64,000 bases of DNA from Pseudomonas sp. 8AS (GCF_902506505.1 NZ_LR733406.1:1512525-1576524); one strand, 5' to 3'; shown: positions 9,249 through 18,933, counted from the stretch's first letter. Numbers and translations are program-made. Notes: a model not told the origin generated them from the sequence alone.

Positions 9249-9995
9249 CTATTGCGCGTAGCGCCGGTACAGGGCCTGGTACTGGCCGTTGCCGCGGATC
9301 TTGTCGAGGGCTGCCTGCCAGCGTGCCACCTCGCTCGGCGGAGTGCTTTTCGACAGGGCGATATAGCCCTGATCCTGGCCAAGGCTGACCGCGCTGGCCT
9401 GGATCTCCTCGCTGGCGACCGCGGCCTCGTGCAGCTTCTGCGCCAGGCCGGCGTCGGCCGAGGCCACCAACTTCACCCGGCCGGCGGCCAGCATGCGGAA
9501 ACAGCCGGCGTAGGAGGCATGGCGCTTGAGCTGGCGGAAGCCCTGCCTGGTCAACAGTTCATCGTGGACGCTGCCGTTGAGGATGCACACCGGCAGGTCG
9601 CGGGCCTCGGCCAGGCTGCGGATGCCAGTGGGCGCGCGGCGGCTTTCGTAGAGGTAGTCGGTTTCCTGCAGGGTCGGCCCGATCCAGTGCGCCAGATCGA
9701 TGCGCTCCGGCGTGCGGCTGAGGTTGAACAGCACCACGTATGGCTGCTTTTCCATCAGCACCAGGCCGCGCGCCAGGGGCACCTCGCTGATCGGCGCGGG
9801 CTGGCCCAGTTCGGCCAGCAGGCGGTGCACCAGCTCCAGGTAGAAGGCGCGCTTGCCCGCATGTTCCTTGCCGTGCAGGTTGCCGTCGGCGAAGTAGGCC
9901 TGTTCGCCCAGGCTGTGGGTGTAGACCTGCCAGTCGCGGGCCGTGGCGAAACCGGCGGGCAACAGCAATAGCGCTGCTATCAGCAACTCCTTCAC
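9249..9995 (-). CDS. Periplasmic solute-binding protein (SBP_bac_3-like)
   Basis: 248 residues from the GTG at 9993-9995, which has GAGGGA six bases upstream and is followed at once by a signal peptide (KELLIAALLLLPAGFATA). The longer frame back to 10106 has no secretion signal at its start. The mature part resembles the family 3 extracellular solute-binding fold used by amino-acid ABC importers and by sensor domains. No ABC permease or ATPase lies next to it, so it may be an orphan that feeds a distant transporter or a sensor. The ligand is unknown. Confidence 0.75.
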   Translation of the reverse strand: MKELLIAALLLLPAGFATARDWQVYTHSLGEQAYFADGNLHGKEHAGKRAFYLELVHRLLAELGQPAPISEVPLARGLVLMEKQPYVVLFNLSRTPERIDLAHWIGPTLQETDYLYESRRAPTGIRSLAEARDLPVCILNGSVHDELLTRQGFRQLKRHASYAGCFRMLAAGRVKLVASADAGLAQKLHEAAVASEEIQASAVSLGQDQGYIALSKSTPPSEVARWQAALDKIRGNGQYQALYRRYAQ

Positions 9996-10332
9996 GCGTG
10001 TCCCTCTCGCCCCGTGCTCTAGGTCTTGTTGTTGTGGCGGGTCGCGGTCTGGCGCGGCTATACGCGCCGTTCGCCACCGGCCCTTCATGGGCAAATCATC
10101 GGTCACTCTCGCCGACGATCATAACGGCATATGCGCGGCTTGGAAGCGCCTCGCGGCGAAGAAGTTGCCGGTCTCGGCGCCATGCAGAGGCAGGCGAGAA
10201 GCCGCCCGGCGCGGTCGCGCCTGCCAAGGGCGTGTTGAGGATGAGCGCCGGTTTCGCTTGCGCGAGGCGCCGGGGCGGCACCTGCGCGGCTGGCGCGCCG
10301 TGCCCGGCACGCCCGTGGTGTAAGGCGCGGGC
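9996..10332. other. Non-coding gap, nothing recognised
   Basis: About 340 bases between two minus-strand genes. It is GC-rich with several short inverted repeats in the 10190-10310 part, but none has a T run or a recognisable RNA fold. Overlapping frames here appear random. Confidence 0.35.
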
Positions 10333-10677
10333 TCAGCCGCAGCTGACCTGCAGGACCACCCCGGCATTGTCGATGTCGATGTTCAGGCGCTGCGGGTTGT
10401 AGTCCATGGTCACCGGCTGGTTCGGCCGGGTGATGCGCAGGAAGCGGGCGTCGGCCTGGTCACGGGCCTCGCTGGCCAGCTGGTTGTCGAGGGTCTTGCC
10501 GATCAGGTCGTGGATCGGGTCGGCATCGCAGCGGCTGTCGAAGTCGGCGCTCGGCTCGCTGTTCGCGGTCACCTTGGCGGCAGCGGGTTCGCGGGGTTTG
10601 TCCGGGTTGCCGGCGCAGGCGGCGAGCAGGGCCAGGCCGAGGCCGAGGAGGGCGGTACGGGCAAATGTGCCGGTCAT
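10333..10677 (-). CDS. Lipoprotein of the I78 peptidase-inhibitor family
   Basis: 114 residues starting at ATG 10677, preceded by AAGGA. A lipoprotein signal (LGLGLALLAACAG) would be cleaved before Cys, anchoring the protein in the envelope. The C-terminal half carries the I78 pattern: GKTLDNQLASEA, an Arg-Pro turn, VTMDYNPQRLNI and a final VSCG. The type member, Aspergillus elastase inhibitor, blocks serine proteases; in Gram-negatives the role is presumed protective but unproven. Two Cys in the mature part could pair. Confidence 0.83.
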   Translation of the reverse strand: MTGTFARTALLGLGLALLAACAGNPDKPREPAAAKVTANSEPSADFDSRCDADPIHDLIGKTLDNQLASEARDQADARFLRITRPNQPVTMDYNPQRLNIDIDNAGVVLQVSCG

Positions 10678-10932
10678 GATGTCGTCCTTGTGAAGGGCTG
10701 GTGCTGAGTGAAACGGGCGGCGCTGGTCCGCCCTGACAAGGGCGCCATCATAACCAATTGCCGCGTGGCCTTGGTCGATCCGCGCACGGCAGCCGGCATG
10801 CGGCTGGTCCATGGCGGCGCAAAGTCCGCTCATGGCCCGCCATGGCTTCTCCGCTGCGTGCGCGCCTGGTTCGCGGCTCAAGCCGCTCCTACGCTGTGTA
10901 GGGGATTGCTGGTACTACATCGCGAGGAGGCC

Positions 10933-11610
10933 GTGCCGTTGAGGCTGATAGTCGAGAACCTGCACAAGTCGTTCGCCACCGCCCAGGGCAGCCTGGCGGT
11001 GCTGCGCGGGGTCGATCTGCAGTTGCCCGCTGGCAGCAGCCTGGCGCTGATGGGCGAGTCGGGCAGCGGCAAGAGCACCCTGCTGCACCTGGTCGCCGGC
11101 CTGGAGCGGCCCGACAGCGGGCGCATCCTGGTCGATGGCGTGCCGCTGGACGGGCGCCGCGAGGCCGAGCTGGCGCGCTGGCGCCGCGAAGGCATCGGCC
11201 TGGTGTTCCAGCAGTACAACCTGATCAGCAGCCTCGGCGTGGCGGCCAACCTGGCTTTCCAGGCACGCCTGGCCGGCCGTCATGATCCGGCCTGGGTCGC
11301 TTACCTGGCCGAGCGCCTGGGCCTGACGCCGCTGCTGCAGCGCTACCCGGAACAGCTCTCCGGTGGCCAGCAGCAGCGTGTGGCCATCGGCCGGGCACTG
11401 GCCGCCCGCCCGCCCTTGGTGCTGGCCGACGAACCCACCGGCAGCCTGGACGAGGCGAGCAGCGAGGCGGTGCTCGAGCTGCTCCTGCAACTGGTCGGCG
11501 AGGCCGGCAGCAGCCTGCTGATGGTCACCCACAGCGCGCGCCTGGCCGAGCGCTTGGAATACCGCCTGTACCTGCACCTGGGCCGGGTCGCGGCGGCGCA
11601 GGAGGCCTGA
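10933..11610 (+). CDS. ABC transporter ATP-binding protein (LolD/MacB type)
   Basis: About 225 residues with all ABC motifs: Walker [11 protein letters not shown]-loop VFQQYNLI, signature [15 protein letters not shown], Walker [13 protein letters not shown] and the H-loop THS. The LADEPTG spelling and the small size are typical of the LolD/MacB/FtsE class that drives FtsX-like permeases. Start choice: GTG 10933 has its AGGAGG box only two bases upstream, while TTG 10939 has ideal 8-base spacing, so translation may really begin at 10939. It is the first gene of a three-gene operon with the permease and AttH lipoprotein. Confidence 0.9.
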   Translation: MPLRLIVENLHKSFATAQGSLAVLRGVDLQLPAGSSLALMGESGSGKSTLLHLVAGLERPDSGRILVDGVPLDGRREAELARWRREGIGLVFQQYNLISSLGVAANLAFQARLAGRHDPAWVAYLAERLGLTPLLQRYPEQLSGGQQQRVAIGRALAARPPLVLADEPTGSLDEASSEAVLELLLQLVGEAGSSLLMVTHSARLAERLEYRLYLHLGRVAAAQEA

Positions 11611-11615
11611 CGAGC

Positions 11616-14078
11616 ATGCTGCGCATCAGCCTGCAGGCGCTGCTCAGCCACTGGCGCCGCCATCCGCTGCAGTTCTTCAGCATCCTCACCGGCCTGTGGC
11701 TGGCCACGGCGCTGTGGACCGGGGTGCAGGCGCTGAATAGCCAGGCGCGCGCCGACTATGCCCGCGCCAGCGCCGTGCTGGCCGGCCCGGCGCAGGCGCA
11801 GCTGGTGGCACGGCAGGGCCCGCGCTTCGCCCAGGCCGCCTATGTGCAGCTGCGCCGCAGCGGCTGGCCGGTGTCGCCGCTGCTGGAAGGGCGCCTGCGT
11901 TTCGCCGGCGAGGAACCGCTGAGCGTGCAGCTGCTCGGCATCGAGCCGCTGAGCCTGCCGCAGGGAAGCGAGGTGGGCGGGCGCCCCGCCGATGACCTGG
12001 ATATCGCCAGCTTCCTCGGCAGTCCGGGTCAGGCCTGGATTGCCGCCGACACCTTGCAACGCCTAGGTTTGCGCGTGGGCGAACAGGCGCTCACGGCGGA
12101 CGGCCAGCGTTTGCCGCCGCTGCAGGTGCAGGAGCAACTGGCACCGGGGGTGATCGTGGTCGATATCGGCCAGGCCCAGCGCTTGCTGCAGGCGCCGGAG
12201 CAACTGTCGCGCTTGCTGCTGCCGGCGGACTTCGCCACCCGCGCGCTGCCCGACGAACTACAGGCCGTGCTGCAGCTGCAACCGGCCGCGGCCGGCGACG
12301 ACCTGCAGCGCCTCACCGAGAGCTTCCACCTCAACCTCACGGCCCTCGGCCTGCTGGCCTTCATCGTCGGCCTGTTCATCGTGCATGCCGCCATCGGCCT
12401 GGCCCTGGAACAGCGCCGTGGCCTGCTGCGCACCCTGCGCGCCTGTGGCGTCAGCCTGGGCGGCCTGCTCGGCGCGCTGGCCATTGAACTGGGGCTGTTC
12501 GCCCTGCTCAGCGGCCTGGCCGGGGTGGCCAGCGGTTATGGGCTGGCCAGCCTGTTGCTGGCCGATGTCGCCGCCAGCCTGCGCGGCCTGTATGGCGCCG
12601 AAGTGGCCGGCCAGCTGAGCCTGGCGCCGCAGTGGTGGCTGGCCGGGCTGGCCATCAGCCTGCTCGGTGCCTTGCTCGCCGGCGCCAGCAGCCTGCTGCG
12701 TGCGGCCAACCTGCCGTTGCTGGCGCTGGCCCAGCCGCAGGCCTGGCGCCTGGCCCAGGGCCTGTGGCTGCGGCGCCAGGCCTGGTTGGCGGCCGGGCTG
12801 CTGGTGCTGGCGCTGGCCTGCTGGCGTTTCGGCGACAGCCTGCTGACTGCCTTCGCCCTGCTCGCCGCTTTGTTGCTGGCCGCGGCGCTGCTGCTGCCGG
12901 CCTTGCTGGATGGCGCCCTGGCGCTGCTCGCCCGGCGTTGTCGCGGGCCGTTGAGTGAATGGTTTGTCGCCGACAGCCGCCAGCAGCTGCCGGCCCTGGC
13001 CCTGGCGCTGATGGCCCTGCTGCTGGCGCTGGCGGCCAGCGTCGGGGTGGGCAGCATGACCGAGGGCTTTCGCCGGACCTTCAGCGGTTGGCTCGACCAG
13101 CGCCTGTCCGCCGAGCTGTACCTGGCTCCGCGCGACACGGCCCAGGCCGAGCAGATCAGCGCCTGGCTCGATACGCAGCCGGGCATCACGACCCTGCCGA
13201 ACTGGCGGGTCGAGCTGCGCCTGCAGGGCTGGCCGGCGCAGCTGCAGGGCATCGTCGATCACCCCAGCTACCGCCAGCACTGGCCGCTGCTGGAACAGCA
13301 GGCCGACGCCTGGACGCAGCTGGCGGCGGGGCAGGGCGTGCTGCTCAGCGAGCAACTGGCACGCCGGCTCAAACTGCGCCTGGGTGATTCGCTGGTGCTG
13401 CCCGCGGCGGATGGAGACCAACGCCTGCCGGTACTCGGCCTGTATGCCGACTACGGCAACCCCAAGGGCCATCTGCTGCTGAGCGCCGCCTGGCTGCGCC
13501 GCCACTGGCCGGACGCCAGCCTGGGCAACCTCAGCCTGCGCCTGCCGGCCGCACAGGTCGCCCCGCTCAAGGCCGAGCTGGAGCAACGTTTTGATCTGGA
13601 TGGCAGCCGGCTGATCGACCAGGCCTCGCTCAAGCGCTGGTCGACCCGGGTGTTCGAGCGCACCTTCGCCGCTACCGCTGCGCTCAACAGCCTGACCCTC
13701 GGCGTGGCCGGCGTGGCGCTGTTCATCAGCCTGCTGACTCTCGGCCAGAGCCGCCTGGGCCAGCTGGCGCCGCTCTGGGCCCTAGGCCTGGGGCGTGTAC
13801 GCCTGGCCTGGCTGAGCCTGGGGCAGACGCTGCTGCTGGCCAGCCTCACCGTGCTGCTGGCCATGCCGTTGGGCTTGCTGCTGGCCTGGTGCCTGGTGGC
13901 GGTGGTCAATGTGCAGGCCTTCGGCTGGCGCCTGCCGCTGCATGTGTTCCCCGTCCAACTATTGCAGTTGGGCCTGCTCGGCCTGTTCACCAGCCTGCTG
14001 GCCGCTGCCGGGCCGCTGTGGCAACTGGCGCGCCGTCAGCCGGCCGACCTTTTGAGGCAATTCGCCGATGAACGCTAG
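11616..14078 (+). CDS. FtsX-like ABC permease, large double-FtsX type
   Basis: 820 residues. It has one N-terminal membrane helix, a large periplasmic region, a block of helices around residues 240-460, a second periplasmic region, and three C-terminal helices. This is the COG0577-like layout of two FtsX modules. Such permeases do not import solutes but use ATP hydrolysis in the partner to do mechanical or lipid/lipoprotein work across the envelope. The gene starts five bases after the ATPase stop and its end overlaps the AttH gene by 11 bases, which strongly implies a coupled complex. Confidence 0.9.
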   Translation: MLRISLQALLSHWRRHPLQFFSILTGLWLATALWTGVQALNSQARADYARASAVLAGPAQAQLVARQGPRFAQAAYVQLRRSGWPVSPLLEGRLRFAGEEPLSVQLLGIEPLSLPQGSEVGGRPADDLDIASFLGSPGQAWIAADTLQRLGLRVGEQALTADGQRLPPLQVQEQLAPGVIVVDIGQAQRLLQAPEQLSRLLLPADFATRALPDELQAVLQLQPAAAGDDLQRLTESFHLNLTALGLLAFIVGLFIVHAAIGLALEQRRGLLRTLRACGVSLGGLLGALAIELGLFALLSGLAGVASGYGLASLLLADVAASLRGLYGAEVAGQLSLAPQWWLAGLAISLLGALLAGASSLLRAANLPLLALAQPQAWRLAQGLWLRRQAWLAAGLLVLALACWRFGDSLLTAFALLAALLLAAALLLPALLDGALALLARRCRGPLSEWFVADSRQQLPALALALMALLLALAASVGVGSMTEGFRRTFSGWLDQRLSAELYLAPRDTAQAEQISAWLDTQPGITTLPNWRVELRLQGWPAQLQGIVDHPSYRQHWPLLEQQADAWTQLAAGQGVLLSEQLARRLKLRLGDSLVLPAADGDQRLPVLGLYADYGNPKGHLLLSAAWLRRHWPDASLGNLSLRLPAAQVAPLKAELEQRFDLDGSRLIDQASLKRWSTRVFERTFAATAALNSLTLGVAGVALFISLLTLGQSRLGQLAPLWALGLGRVRLAWLSLGQTLLLASLTVLLAMPLGLLLAWCLVAVVNVQAFGWRLPLHVFPVQLLQLGLLGLFTSLLAAAGPLWQLARRQPADLLRQFADER

Positions 14079-15138
14079 GACGCTGTTGCTGCTGGCCGCT
14101 GTGCTGCTCGGCGGTTGCGATGAGGCGCCCGCGCCGAGTGCCGGTTTCGCCGGACTTGGCCAGGCGGTGGAAGGTTTCGTCCCGGTCGAGCCGGGTCGGG
14201 CGCTGCAGTTCCCGGCCGACCACGGCGCCCACCACGGCTATCGCATCGAGTGGTGGTACGTCACCGCCAACCTGACTGACGAGCAGGGCCGCGACTGGGG
14301 CGTGCAGTGGACGCTGTTCCGCTCGGCGCTGCGCCCCGGCGCCGAGCAGGCCGGCTGGGACAGCCCCAACCTGTGGCTGGGCCATGCCGGCCTGAGCGGG
14401 CCGTTCGGCCACCAGTTCGCCGAGCGCCTGGCCCGGGGTGGCATCGGCCAGGCCGGGGTGGCGGCGCAGCCGTTCCATGCCTGGATCGACGATTGGTCAC
14501 TGCACAGCTCCGGCGGCGCGGACTTGCAGCAGCTGCAGATGCAGGCCGCCGGAAAGGATTTCCGCTACGACCTGCAGCTGCGCGCCGATGGCCCGCTGGT
14601 GCTGCATGGCGCCCAGGGTTACAGCGAGAAATCCGGCCAGGGTCAGGCCTCCTATTACTACAGCCAGCCGTTCTACCGGGTCCGCGGCGAGATCGAGCGG
14701 GGCGGCCAGCGCCACCGGGTCAGCGGCCAGGCCTGGCTCGATCGCGAATGGAGCAGCCAGCCGCTGGCCGCCGAGCAGCAGGGCTGGGACTGGTTCTCCC
14801 TGCACCTGGACGGCGGCGCCAAGCTGATGCTGTTCCAGGTGCGCCAGGCTGAGGACCAACCCTATCGCGCCGGCACCTGGATCGGCGCCGACGGTCGCGC
14901 TGAGGCGCTGCGCGGCGAGCAGATCCGGCTCAGCCCGCTGGCCACTACCGAGCTGGACAACGGCCGCCGCGTGCCGACCCGCTGGCGCGTGCAGGTGGCG
15001 GAGCATGGCGTGGATGTCGAGGTCGAGGCCCTGCAGCCGCAGGCCTGGATGGGCACCACCTTCCCCTATTGGGAAGGACCGGTGCGCCTGCGTGGCACTG
15101 TCGGTGGGCGCGGCTATCTGGAGATGACTGGTTACTGA
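14068..15138 (+). CDS. AttH/CrtC-like lipoprotein (predicted secreted hydrolase, COG5621 type)
   Basis: 356 residues with a lipoprotein signal (TLLLLAAVLLGGC; Cys at 18). The body has the lipocalin-like two-domain fold shared with carotenoid 1,2-hydratase: HHGYRIEWWYVTANL near the start, a central WLDREWSSQ segment and WDWFSLHLDGG. Proteins of this type are often linked to an ABC ATPase and FtsX permease, as here, yet their substrate is unknown. Carotenoid genes are absent around it, so hydratase activity on carotenoids is unlikely. It is translationally coupled to the permease through an 11-base overlap. Confidence 0.85.
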   Translation: MNARTLLLLAAVLLGGCDEAPAPSAGFAGLGQAVEGFVPVEPGRALQFPADHGAHHGYRIEWWYVTANLTDEQGRDWGVQWTLFRSALRPGAEQAGWDSPNLWLGHAGLSGPFGHQFAERLARGGIGQAGVAAQPFHAWIDDWSLHSSGGADLQQLQMQAAGKDFRYDLQLRADGPLVLHGAQGYSEKSGQGQASYYYSQPFYRVRGEIERGGQRHRVSGQAWLDREWSSQPLAAEQQGWDWFSLHLDGGAKLMLFQVRQAEDQPYRAGTWIGADGRAEALRGEQIRLSPLATTELDNGRRVPTRWRVQVAEHGVDVEVEALQPQAWMGTTFPYWEGPVRLRGTVGGRGYLEMTGY

Positions 15139-15257
15139 GCTGAGCTCGGAGGCGAACTATTCAATTCATCGATACCGGTCATCAAGACGTTCGAATTATC
15201 GCCGCACGGCTCGCTCTCTAAGATGCCCCCACAGATTCCAGCCGTAGGGAACCCGCT

Positions 15258-15566
15258 ATGCCGATTGCCTTGTTTGCCAGCCTGACTGCCCAGCCCGAAC
15301 AGCGCGCCGCCCTTGAACAGGCGTTGCGCCAGATGGTCGCCGCCAGCCGCCGCGAGCCCGGCAACCTGCGCTACGACCTGTTCGTACGCGGCGATGACGC
15401 GGCGACTTTCGACCTGTTCGAACTCTATGCCGACGAAGCGGCGGTGGCTGCCCACCGTGCCAGCGCCCACTACCAGGCCTTGCGCGAGCAGATCGGCGGC
15501 TGGCTGGCCGCGCCGGTGGAGGTGCGCAGCGCCGCTGCCCTCGACCTGGCCCCTTTCAATACCTGA
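15258..15566 (+). CDS. Antibiotic biosynthesis monooxygenase (ABM) domain protein, YgiN-like
   Basis: 102 residues forming one ferredoxin-like ABM domain: an N-terminal strand (PIALFASLTA), a helix ending REPGNLRYDLF, then FDLFELYADEAAVAAHRASAHYQ. This is the classic putative quinol monooxygenase pattern. The family members dimerise and act without metal or cofactor on quinol-like substrates. AGGGA lies before ATG 15258. The stop codon is followed at once by the palindromic element at 15567. Confidence 0.88.
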   Translation: MPIALFASLTAQPEQRAALEQALRQMVAASRREPGNLRYDLFVRGDDAATFDLFELYADEAAVAAHRASAHYQALREQIGGWLAAPVEVRSAAALDLAPFNT

Positions 15567-15706
15567 GAACCTGTTTACGAACTTCTGAATTAGAGCCAGA
15601 CAAGGCAAAAAAGGCCGAGGAAGCGGAGTTTACGAGCTGTAAATGAGCATTCCGAGGCCGTTTTTAACGCTGTATGGCCGACAGTCAGGAGTTCGTGAGC
15701 AGGTTC
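15567..15706. repeat. 140-bp MITE-like palindromic element, copy 1
   Basis: Terminal inverted repeats of 22 bases (15567-15588 and 15685-15706) match at 19 positions. A second, inner pair (15607-15622 / 15650-15665) matches at 14 of 16. The centre holds TTTACGAGCTGTAAA. A 27-base core (15623-15649) is identical to one at 37281-37307. It carries no ORF, so it is a non-autonomous or extragenic palindromic element. It begins one base after the ABM gene stop. Confidence 0.8.
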
Positions 15707-15749
15707 TGAGGCGCTGGGCGCCCCTGATTCACTTTCGTGAGGATTGACC

Positions 15750-16850
15750 ATGTCTGCCCTGTTTTCCCCGTTCCAGCTCAAGGATGTCACCCTGCGTAAC
15801 CGCATCGCGGTACCGCCCATGTGCCAGTACAGCGCCATCGACGGCGTTACCACTGACTGGCACCTGCACCATTACGCCGGCCTGGCCCGTGGCGGCGCCG
15901 GCCTGGTGATAGTCGAGGCCACCGCAGTGTCCCCGGAAGGGCGCATCAGCCCCGGTTGCACCGGCCTGTGGAATGACCAGCAGGCCGAGGGCATGGCCCG
16001 TATCGCCCAGGCGATCAAGGCCGGTGGCGCGGTGCCCGGCATCCAGATCGCCCACGCCGGGCGCAAGGCCAGTGCCAACCGTCCCTGGGAAGGCGACGAC
16101 CATATCGCCGCGGGCGATGCGCGCGGCTGGCAGACCATCGCCCCCTCTGCCGTGGCCTTCGGCGCGCACCTGCCCAAGGTGCCGCAGGCCATGACCCTGG
16201 ACGACATCGCCCGGGTCAAGGCCGACTTCGTCGCCGCCGCCCGCCGTGCCCGCGATGCCGGTTTCGAATGGCTGGAGCTGCACTTCGCCCACGGCTACCT
16301 GGCGCAGAGCTTCTTCAGCGCACACTCCAACCGGCGTGACGATGCCTACGGTGGCGACTTCGCCGGGCGCAGCCGTTTCCTCCTGGAAACCCTGGCGGCG
16401 GTGCGCGAAGTGTGGCCGGCTAACCTGCCGCTGACGGCGCGTTTCGGCGTGATCGAGTATGACGGTCGCGACGAGGCGACCCTGGCCGAGTCCATCGAAC
16501 TGGCCAAGGCCATGCGCCGTGGCGGCCTGGACCTGCTCAGCGTCAGCGTCGGCTTCACCATCGGCGAGACCAGCATCCCCTGGGGCCCGGCCTTCCTGGC
16601 GTCGGTCGCCGAGCGCGTACGCCGCGAGGCGGAACTGCCGGTGGCGTCGTCCTGGGGCATCGATGCGCCGGCCAATGCCGAGCGCGTGGTGGCCGAGGAA
16701 CAGATGGATCTGGTGATGGTCGGCCGCGCCCACCTGGCCAATCCGCACTGGCCGTTGCAGGCGGCGCAGCAACTGGGGGTCGAGCGGCCCACCTGGGTCC
16801 TGCCGGCGCCTTATGCGCACTGGCTGCAGCGCTACCAGGTCGCGCAATGA
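15750..16850 (+). CDS. xenA: Xenobiotic reductase A, old yellow enzyme family
   Basis: 366 residues of an FMN-dependent NAD(P)H oxidoreductase. The sequence closely follows Pseudomonas XenA as I remember it: VPPMCQY with the flavin-tuning Cys25, IQIAHAGRKAS, GAHLPKVP, ELHFAHGYL, and the C-terminal LPAPYAHWLQRY. XenA reduces activated alkenes, nitroesters and related electrophiles. It belongs to the thermophilic-like YqjM branch. Start at ATG 15750, with GAGGA seven bases upstream; a TTG at 15744 would add two residues. A strong hairpin at 16858-16880 ends the unit. Confidence 0.93.
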   Translation: MSALFSPFQLKDVTLRNRIAVPPMCQYSAIDGVTTDWHLHHYAGLARGGAGLVIVEATAVSPEGRISPGCTGLWNDQQAEGMARIAQAIKAGGAVPGIQIAHAGRKASANRPWEGDDHIAAGDARGWQTIAPSAVAFGAHLPKVPQAMTLDDIARVKADFVAAARRARDAGFEWLELHFAHGYLAQSFFSAHSNRRDDAYGGDFAGRSRFLLETLAAVREVWPANLPLTARFGVIEYDGRDEATLAESIELAKAMRRGGLDLLSVSVGFTIGETSIPWGPAFLASVAERVRREAELPVASSWGIDAPANAERVVAEEQMDLVMVGRAHLANPHWPLQAAQQLGVERPTWVLPAPYAHWLQRYQVAQ

Positions 16851-16857
16851 GCCCCGA

Positions 16858-16880
16858 GGGCCCGGCATGCCGGGCCCTTT
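16858..16880 (+). terminator. Rho-independent terminator after xenA
   Basis: A perfect 20-base palindrome (16858-16877, GGGCCCGGCATGCCGGGCCC) begins seven bases after the xenA stop and is followed by TTTGC. The T run is short, but the GC stem is very stable. Confidence 0.75.
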
Positions 16881-16991
16881 GCATTTGGCGATCTGGCGTT
16901 AACATGAGGCAGGAGCCTTGGGTGGGGGCGGATTGATCCGTGCCGGCAAAATGCTCCTGCGCGATCCATCAACTTCAGGTTTCCAGCGCCC

Positions 16992-17648
16992 ATGCAGCTC
17001 AACGCCGACTTCAGCCAACGCGCCGTTATCCGTCCCGGTGAAAGCCCCTGGGTGCCATCGCCGATGCCCGGGGTGGAGCGCATCATGCTCGACCGCATCG
17101 GCGAGGAGCTGGCGCGGGCCACCTCCATCGTGCGCTATGCCGCCGCTTCGCATTTCAGTGAACACCGGCATCCGGGGGGCGAGGAATTCCTGGTGCTGGA
17201 CGGGGTGTTCTCCGACGAGCGCGGCGACTACCCGGCCGGGACCTACGTGCGCAACCCAATCGGCAGCCATCACGCACCGTTCAGCCGGGAAGGCTGCACC
17301 ATCTTCGTCAAACTCATGCAGTTCGCCGCCGATGACCGGCAGCCGGTGGTGATCGACAGTCACTCGGCCGCCTGGCTACCGGGGCTGGTGCCGGGGCTGC
17401 AGGTACTGCCGCTGCATCAGCATGGCAGCGAGCACGTGGCGCTGGTGCGCTGGGCGCCGGGTACGCGCTTCAACCGTCATCGGCACTGGGGCGGCGAGGA
17501 AATCCTGGTGCTCGAAGGCACCTTCCAGGACGAGTTCGGCGACTACCCGGCCGGCAGCTGGCTGCGCAGTCCGCACTTGTCCGAACACACGCCGTTCAGC
17601 GATGCAGGCTGCCTGATCTGGGTCAAGACCGGGCATCTGCCGGCTTAG
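16992..17648 (+). CDS. Double-cupin protein of the ChrR type
   Basis: 218 residues made of two similar cupin domains. The first has SEHRHPGGEEFLVLDGVF (~55-72), the second NRHRHWGGEEILVLEGTF (~162-179). Both keep the HxH...E metal ligands and the EFGDYPAGSW-type strand. This matches the anti-sigma factor ChrR cupin family, but the N-terminal zinc-binding anti-sigma domain is absent, so it is a stand-alone cupin, possibly an oxygenase or metal-binding sensor. Its stop overlaps the convergent OYE gene stop by four bases. Confidence 0.8.
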   Translation: MQLNADFSQRAVIRPGESPWVPSPMPGVERIMLDRIGEELARATSIVRYAAASHFSEHRHPGGEEFLVLDGVFSDERGDYPAGTYVRNPIGSHHAPFSREGCTIFVKLMQFAADDRQPVVIDSHSAAWLPGLVPGLQVLPLHQHGSEHVALVRWAPGTRFNRHRHWGGEEILVLEGTFQDEFGDYPAGSWLRSPHLSEHTPFSDAGCLIWVKTGHLPA

Positions 17649-18874
17649 CCGGCAGCCATCAGGCGCTTGTACAGGCGCGTGCGTCGTGCGGTTTTCAGCT
17701 GTTCCGCGAGCAGTGCGCGCAGCGGCGACACGTTCGGCTTGGGCTGGCCGCCACGACTGAGGCGGCGCATCTGGAACTTCACCATGGCCATGTAGGCCAG
17801 CGAAGCCAGGGCCTTGTGCCTCCAGCGGATCGGCGCCAGCTCGGCGCTGGCCCGCTGTTCGCCGGTCTGCCAGCGGCGCGGCAGGTTCGGTTCGATGGCC
17901 AGGGCGGTGGCGATGCCGGCCATGGCCACGCCACTGGCCAGCACCTGCTCGACCACCGGCAGGCGACGGATGCCGCCGGTGACCATCAGCGGCATCTTCG
18001 CCACAGCGGCGATCTCCCCGGCGAATTCGAGGAAGTAGGCCTCGCGCGCCAGGGTGCGGCCGTCGCGGGCATCACCCTGCATGGCCGGCGCCTCGTAGCT
18101 GCCGCCGGACAGCTCGACCAGGTCGACCCGCAGCTCGCCGAGCATCTGCACCACGCGCTTGGCGTCGGCGGCGTCGAAGCCGCCGCGCTGGAAGTCCGCC
18201 GAGTTGAGCTTGACCGCCACGCAGAAGCCCGGCGCCACCACGGCGCGCACCGCCTTGACCACCTCCAGCAGCAGGCGCGCGCGGTTCTCCAGCGGGCCGC
18301 CCCAGCTGTCCGTGCGCTGATTGCTCAGCGGCGAGAGGAACTGGCTGAGCAGGTAACCGTGCGCGGCGTGGATCTGCACGCCGCTGAAACCGGCCTGTTC
18401 GGCCAGATGTGCGGTGCGCGCGAAGCGCTGGATCAGCCCGCCGATCTCCTCGTCGTCGAGCGCCTTGGGCAGCGGGAACATCTTCGACAGGCCGCCCAGC
18501 TCCAGTGCCACGGCCGAGGGCGCGACGGTCTGCTGGCCGAGGTTGGCCTGCATCTGCCGGCCGGGGTGGTTGATCTGCATCCAGAACTGCGCGCCTTGGG
18601 CGCGGCCGATGCGCGCCCACTCGCGGAACTTGTCCAGCTGGCGCTCGTCTTCCAGCACCACGCCGCCGGGGCCGGTCATGGCGCGGCGGTCGACCATCAC
18701 GTTGCCGGTCAGCAGCAGCCCGGCACCACCCTCGGCCCAGGCCTGGTACAGGCGCAGCAGCTCGGCGGAAGGGCCCTGGCTGGCGTCGGCCAGGTTCTCT
18801 TCCATCGCCGCCTTGGCGATGCGGTTGGGGAGGGAGGTGCCGTTGGGCAGTTGCAGGGCTTGGAAGGCGGTCAT
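17645..18874 (-). CDS. NADH:flavin oxidoreductase, old yellow enzyme family (second OYE)
   Basis: 409 residues with the FMN-barrel pattern: LPNRIAKAAMEENLAD at the start, QINHPGRQ, VQIHAAHGYLLSQFLSPLSN with the proton-donor region, and LMVTGGIR binding the FMN phosphate. It lacks the C-terminal iron-sulfur/FAD modules of dienoyl-CoA reductase, so it is a single-domain OYE. Start at ATG 18874 with a GGAG box; longer frames have no family similarity. It is divergent from a MerR gene, with a MerR-style promoter between them, which suggests induction by an electrophile or metal-type signal. Confidence 0.88.
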   Translation of the reverse strand: MTAFQALQLPNGTSLPNRIAKAAMEENLADASQGPSAELLRLYQAWAEGGAGLLLTGNVMVDRRAMTGPGGVVLEDERQLDKFREWARIGRAQGAQFWMQINHPGRQMQANLGQQTVAPSAVALELGGLSKMFPLPKALDDEEIGGLIQRFARTAHLAEQAGFSGVQIHAAHGYLLSQFLSPLSNQRTDSWGGPLENRARLLLEVVKAVRAVVAPGFCVAVKLNSADFQRGGFDAADAKRVVQMLGELRVDLVELSGGSYEAPAMQGDARDGRTLAREAYFLEFAGEIAAVAKMPLMVTGGIRRLPVVEQVLASGVAMAGIATALAIEPNLPRRWQTGEQRASAELAPIRWRHKALASLAYMAMVKFQMRRLSRGGQPKPNVSPLRALLAEQLKTARRTRLYKRLMAAG

Positions 18875-18902
18875 GGCGGACTCCGGGGTAGCAGGTGGAG
18901 CA

Positions 18903-18933
18903 AGCCTAAGGTTAAAGTCAACTTCAAGGTCAA
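18903..18933 (-). promoter_or_regulatory. MerR-type promoter with 19-bp spacer for the OYE gene
   Basis: On the minus strand, -35 TTGACC (18928-18933) and -10 TAGGCT (18903-18908) are 19 bases apart, the overlong spacing typical of MerR-activated promoters. The spacer holds an imperfect dyad related to ACCTTGAAGTT/AACTTCAAGGT. It lies between the OYE gene and the divergent merR-like gene. Confidence 0.65.

Noticed and set aside
12258..13586. 442-codon minus-strand open frame rich in Gln and Ala
   Set aside because: It lies entirely antisense to the FtsX-like permease; the Gln richness mirrors Leu (CTG) codons of the real gene.
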